Of a DNA stretch of 7,469 nucleotides, positions 5,641-7,469 are shown piece after piece. The position numbers and the translations under genes are program-made. The stretch covers positions 1-7,469 of the forward strand of contig JAQVRW010000146.1 in the NCBI GenBank assembly GCA_028700875.1. Reading direction: 5' to 3'. How positions within the stretch are numbered: the stretch's first letter is position 1; each line of letters opens with the position of its first letter. This DNA comes from Candidatus Zixiibacteriota bacterium. Lineage in GTDB: Bacteria > Zixibacteria > MSB-5A5 > GN15 > JAAZOE01. Under the pieces are notes generated by a model. That model was not told where the DNA came from, searched no databases, and was given only the letters and a program-made list of their open reading frames with translations.

Positions 5641-6180
5641 TTACCGCTTGAACGGGGGGATATCACTGGGCAAACCAACCCGCATAAAGAATCGGGCAAA
5701 AGCCTGTGATAAATGCTCCCGGTATGGTGGCAATAGGCGGACTCGTTGACCATAGGCTTTCGCAAAATTGGTCAAATAATCCCTTGGCACGCTAAATGCG
5801 TCTTGAAAACGTACAACCAAAAACTGGCCATTATATCCGGCAAAATCACATGCATTCAGTAAATGGAGGCCAACATACAAACCTTTTCTTAGTTGCTCCT
5901 TTCCCTTATCATGTTTAAAAGTATCATTGATGGCGGAATATTCGTCAAGTGAGAAGAATGGACATACAAGGATGAATTCCAACTTGTCATTTACAATGTC
6001 GCACGTTTGGCTCATTATTACAATATCATATTGGATGACTTGGCCGTTCGATTCTCCGGAAGGAACGCCAGCGGAGTAAGCGGGCACGAAAACAGGGCAA
6101 CTTCGGATGAGATCGCCTTGCTCCAAAGTTGTCATAGCGTCTACAGAACAATACCATGGATATGTTTGTGTTTCCGTCAT
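5641..6180 (-). CDS. Unknown protein with SQTCD motif, last gene of the TIGR04255 cassette
   Basis: A soluble protein of 179 residues with no signal peptide or membrane segment. Function unknown. Visible blocks are YPWYCSVDAMTTLEQGDLI (7-25) with CPVF just after, YDIVIMSQTCDI (51-62), LVCPFF (71-76), VVRFQDAFSVPRDYL (122-136) and the C-terminal LLPPYREHLSQAFARFFMRVGLP segment. SQTCD with the nearby cysteines (C28, C60, C73, C111) could be a metal or catalytic site, which is inference. From memory, proteins with an SQ-S/T-CD block occur beside TIGR04255 genes, but I cannot verify this here. The start is uncertain. ATG 6180 follows the upstream stop by 7 nt and keeps the PWY block. ATG 6210 would overlap the upstream gene by 23 nt, and ATG 6135 would lose the block. 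None has a good Shine-Dalgarno. Confidence 0.75.
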   Translation of the reverse strand: MTETQTYPWYCSVDAMTTLEQGDLIRSCPVFVPAYSAGVPSGESNGQVIQYDIVIMSQTCDIVNDKLEFILVCPFFSLDEYSAINDTFKHDKGKEQLRKGLYVGLHLLNACDFAGYNGQFLVVRFQDAFSVPRDYLTNFAKAYGQRVRLLPPYREHLSQAFARFFMRVGLPSDIPPFKR

Positions 6181-6187
6181 ATCATTA

Positions 6188-6604
6188 TCAAATTTCCATC
6201 GAATCTTCATCGGCAATTCGAGGCGGCGCAGCACGTCTAATCGCAGATATGTGGAACGTGGTTGAGATTCGAACCCTAGGAGGGGCCGCAAAGCCTTCAT
6301 CTGGGTCGATTACTGATACGTTGTCAATTCCCGTATATATATCATATGGCAACGGCGTGCTTTCCAAAATGAGGGTACGACTATAAGCAGGATCAGCTAC
6401 ACAGGTGGGGTTAACTGATTGCAAATCACAGCGGAGCATTTTGCTCAGTGACCGGGGTATCCACAATGACAATGAGCCGACAGCAGTAGATGCCGGAATC
6501 GCATCAGACTGCAATATGGCAATGGATTTTGTTGATGCGACATTCGAAAACCTGGTAAAGAGTATTCCTCTATTAATTGGCAGGGGATAAGCGATTGAGT
6601 GCAT
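6188..6604 (-). CDS. Unknown 138-residue middle protein of the cassette
   Basis: I do not recognise this protein. It is treated as real for two reasons. Its ATG at 6604 overlaps the stop of the TIGR04255 gene as TAATG, with AAGAGG (6618-6613) 8 nt upstream. It also runs open for 138 codons up to 7 nt before the next gene. It has a short hydrophobic or neutral N-terminal half (including AVGSLSLWIPRSLSKML) but no clear membrane helix. A proline-rich C-terminal part contains LPYDIYTGIDNVSVIDPDEGFAAPP and ends in DEDSMEI. Strict coupling to both neighbours implies a stoichiometric partner in the same process. No catalytic motif is visible. Confidence 0.65.
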   Translation of the reverse strand: MHSIAYPLPINRGILFTRFSNVASTKSIAILQSDAIPASTAVGSLSLWIPRSLSKMLRCDLQSVNPTCVADPAYSRTLILESTPLPYDIYTGIDNVSVIDPDEGFAAPPRVRISTTFHISAIRRAAPPRIADEDSMEI

Positions 6605-7380
6605 TATTCAAACCTCTTGCGTAAATCGCCTTCGATCATTTTGAAGAACCAATCATGAGTCAAGGCGCGTGCGTCAATCGACCATAGTTCAATCGCCTCT
6701 TTTGAAGTGGGCAAATCAGTACCGGAAGACTCCACCTGAGTCTCCCAGATTAGAGCATCTTTGCCGCTCTTCTCACCACGGGCAAAACGGAGGTGGGCAA
6801 TTCCCGTGGGTTTTGACGTAAGAAACGAAACACGAACATCAAAAAGAAGGGGTTCTGATTGAACTCCGGTATCTTTAAATAGTCTATCGTCAATGTGTAT
6901 AGTGGTTTTGAGCTTTTCCCGAAGAAAATCGAAAACATTACCACCTTCTGAGGGCAATTCAACCGCATCAATATATCTAAGCAGCAGCCGATTAGGTTTA
7001 AATACCGCCTCCAAATCGGGGACTATTCCAAAGATTGCTTCTAAGAGTCTGTTTATTCGGTCCTTGAAATCCGGCCATTGATATCCAGCAGTATCATTTA
7101 GGGTTATGACACCTGGCCCTATTTGGATCAATGGCCAACAATCTTTGGCCTTGCGGAATCTGTGTTGCACTATATATGCCACAAACTCATCCGGCATGGT
7201 AGCGGAGGGCAAGGGTTCATGGTGTGGGTAATCGCCACGCACTCGGTCAAAAAGACGCCCGACAAGTAATTTATAGTGCGGATCAACAAAAACGCCTGTA
7301 CTGTTTTCGGGCATTTGCCACCGAAGTTCGAATATGGCTTCCACAAGAGGTTTATTTTTCAGATCGATGATTTCTTCCAT
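6604..7380 (-). CDS. TIGR04255 family protein
   Basis: A 258-residue soluble protein of the 'sporadically distributed' TIGR04255 family, whose biochemical role is unknown. Recognition rests on the N-terminal signature KNKPLVEAIFELRW (residues 8-21), the block RFRKAKDCWPLIQIGPGVITLN followed by a tryptophan (YQWPDF), the central NRLLLRYIDAVELP, and a C-terminal helix with H...F...L...F (LTHDWFFKMIEGDLRKRF). The length is typical for the family. The start is ATG at 7380, with GGAGA 6 nt upstream. Its stop overlaps the next start by one base, so the following gene is translationally coupled. Local composition is AT-richer than the left of the window (for example 21 G/C in the 60 bases at 6841-6900, against 38 in 4141-4200), in keeping with horizontal acquisition. 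Confidence 0.85.
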   Translation of the reverse strand: MEEIIDLKNKPLVEAIFELRWQMPENSTGVFVDPHYKLLVGRLFDRVRGDYPHHEPLPSATMPDEFVAYIVQHRFRKAKDCWPLIQIGPGVITLNDTAGYQWPDFKDRINRLLEAIFGIVPDLEAVFKPNRLLLRYIDAVELPSEGGNVFDFLREKLKTTIHIDDRLFKDTGVQSEPLLFDVRVSFLTSKPTGIAHLRFARGEKSGKDALIWETQVESSGTDLPTSKEAIELWSIDARALTHDWFFKMIEGDLRKRFE

Positions 7381-7398
7381 TTTGATTCTCCGTGTATC

Positions 7399-7469
7399 CT
7401 AGAATAATAGTCCTGTCTGCCGTTCCTTCAATCGACCGAGATAGCGGGTGTTGTCTTGAAAACTTTCTC
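7399..7469 (-). CDS. C-terminal tail of an unidentified upstream gene (partial)
   Basis: On the minus strand one frame entering from the right edge reads ESFQDNTRYLGRLKERQTGLLF and stops at TAG (7401-7399). That stop is 18 nt before the TIGR04255 start, a normal operon spacing. With only 22 residues the assignment rests on spacing and plausible composition. A second frame is also open through this stretch, so the call is tentative and no function can be given. Confidence 0.4.
   Translation of the reverse strand, partial: ESFQDNTRYLGRLKERQTGLLF

Noticed and set aside
5518..5709. Plus-strand open frame of 63 codons
   Set aside because: It spans two hairpin repeats and the antisense end of the SQTCD gene, and shows no protein-like features beyond that.
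6156..6590. Plus-strand open frames opposite the middle protein of the cassette
   Set aside because: They are short, lack ribosome sites, and are antisense to a frame supported by TAATG coupling and a Shine-Dalgarno.

Overview
The window is bacterial DNA with ordinary ATG, GTG and Shine-Dalgarno signals. It has two compositional regimes. The left two thirds (to about 4,920) is fairly GC-rich and holds housekeeping and stress genes. The right end (from about 5,640) is visibly AT-richer and holds sporadically distributed genes. No marker gene fixes the organism. The YDG-type repeat protein at the left edge resembles proteins abundant in candidate Zixibacteria and other FCB-group metagenome bins, but that is a weak inference from memory.

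Layout. 1-446 (+): C-terminal end of a large repeat (beta-propeller-like) protein, broken by an apparent one-base frameshift near 55-58. 459-484: a perfect 12-bp hairpin between convergent genes. 506-2635 (-): a probable transcription group, read right to left, of an 88-residue double zinc-ribbon protein, an HI0933/BaiN-like FAD flavoprotein 6 nt downstream, and then rubrerythrin after a 102-nt gap. 2636-2933: divergent intergenic region with candidate promoters in both directions. 2934-4917 (+): Ada (methylated-DNA repair protein and transcription activator), overlapping by 14 nt an EamA/DMT-family membrane transporter.

4918-5640 is a 723-nt gene-free block between convergent genes. It is packed with repeats: two 139-nt imperfect direct copies (110/139 identical, ungapped), a GC-rich palindrome cluster between them, two roughly 21-nt direct repeats, and three hairpins that all begin CCCAC and end GTGGG.

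5641-7469 (-) is a tight same-strand cassette, read right to left. It comprises the tail of an unidentified gene, a TIGR04255-family protein, an unrecognised 138-residue protein whose start overlaps the previous stop (TAATG), and a 179-residue protein with an SQTCD motif. TIGR04255 proteins are known for sporadic distribution. The tight coupling, AT-rich composition and repeat-rich edge make this the best candidate in the window for an undescribed accessory (possibly defence) system. No function is demonstrated by the sequence.
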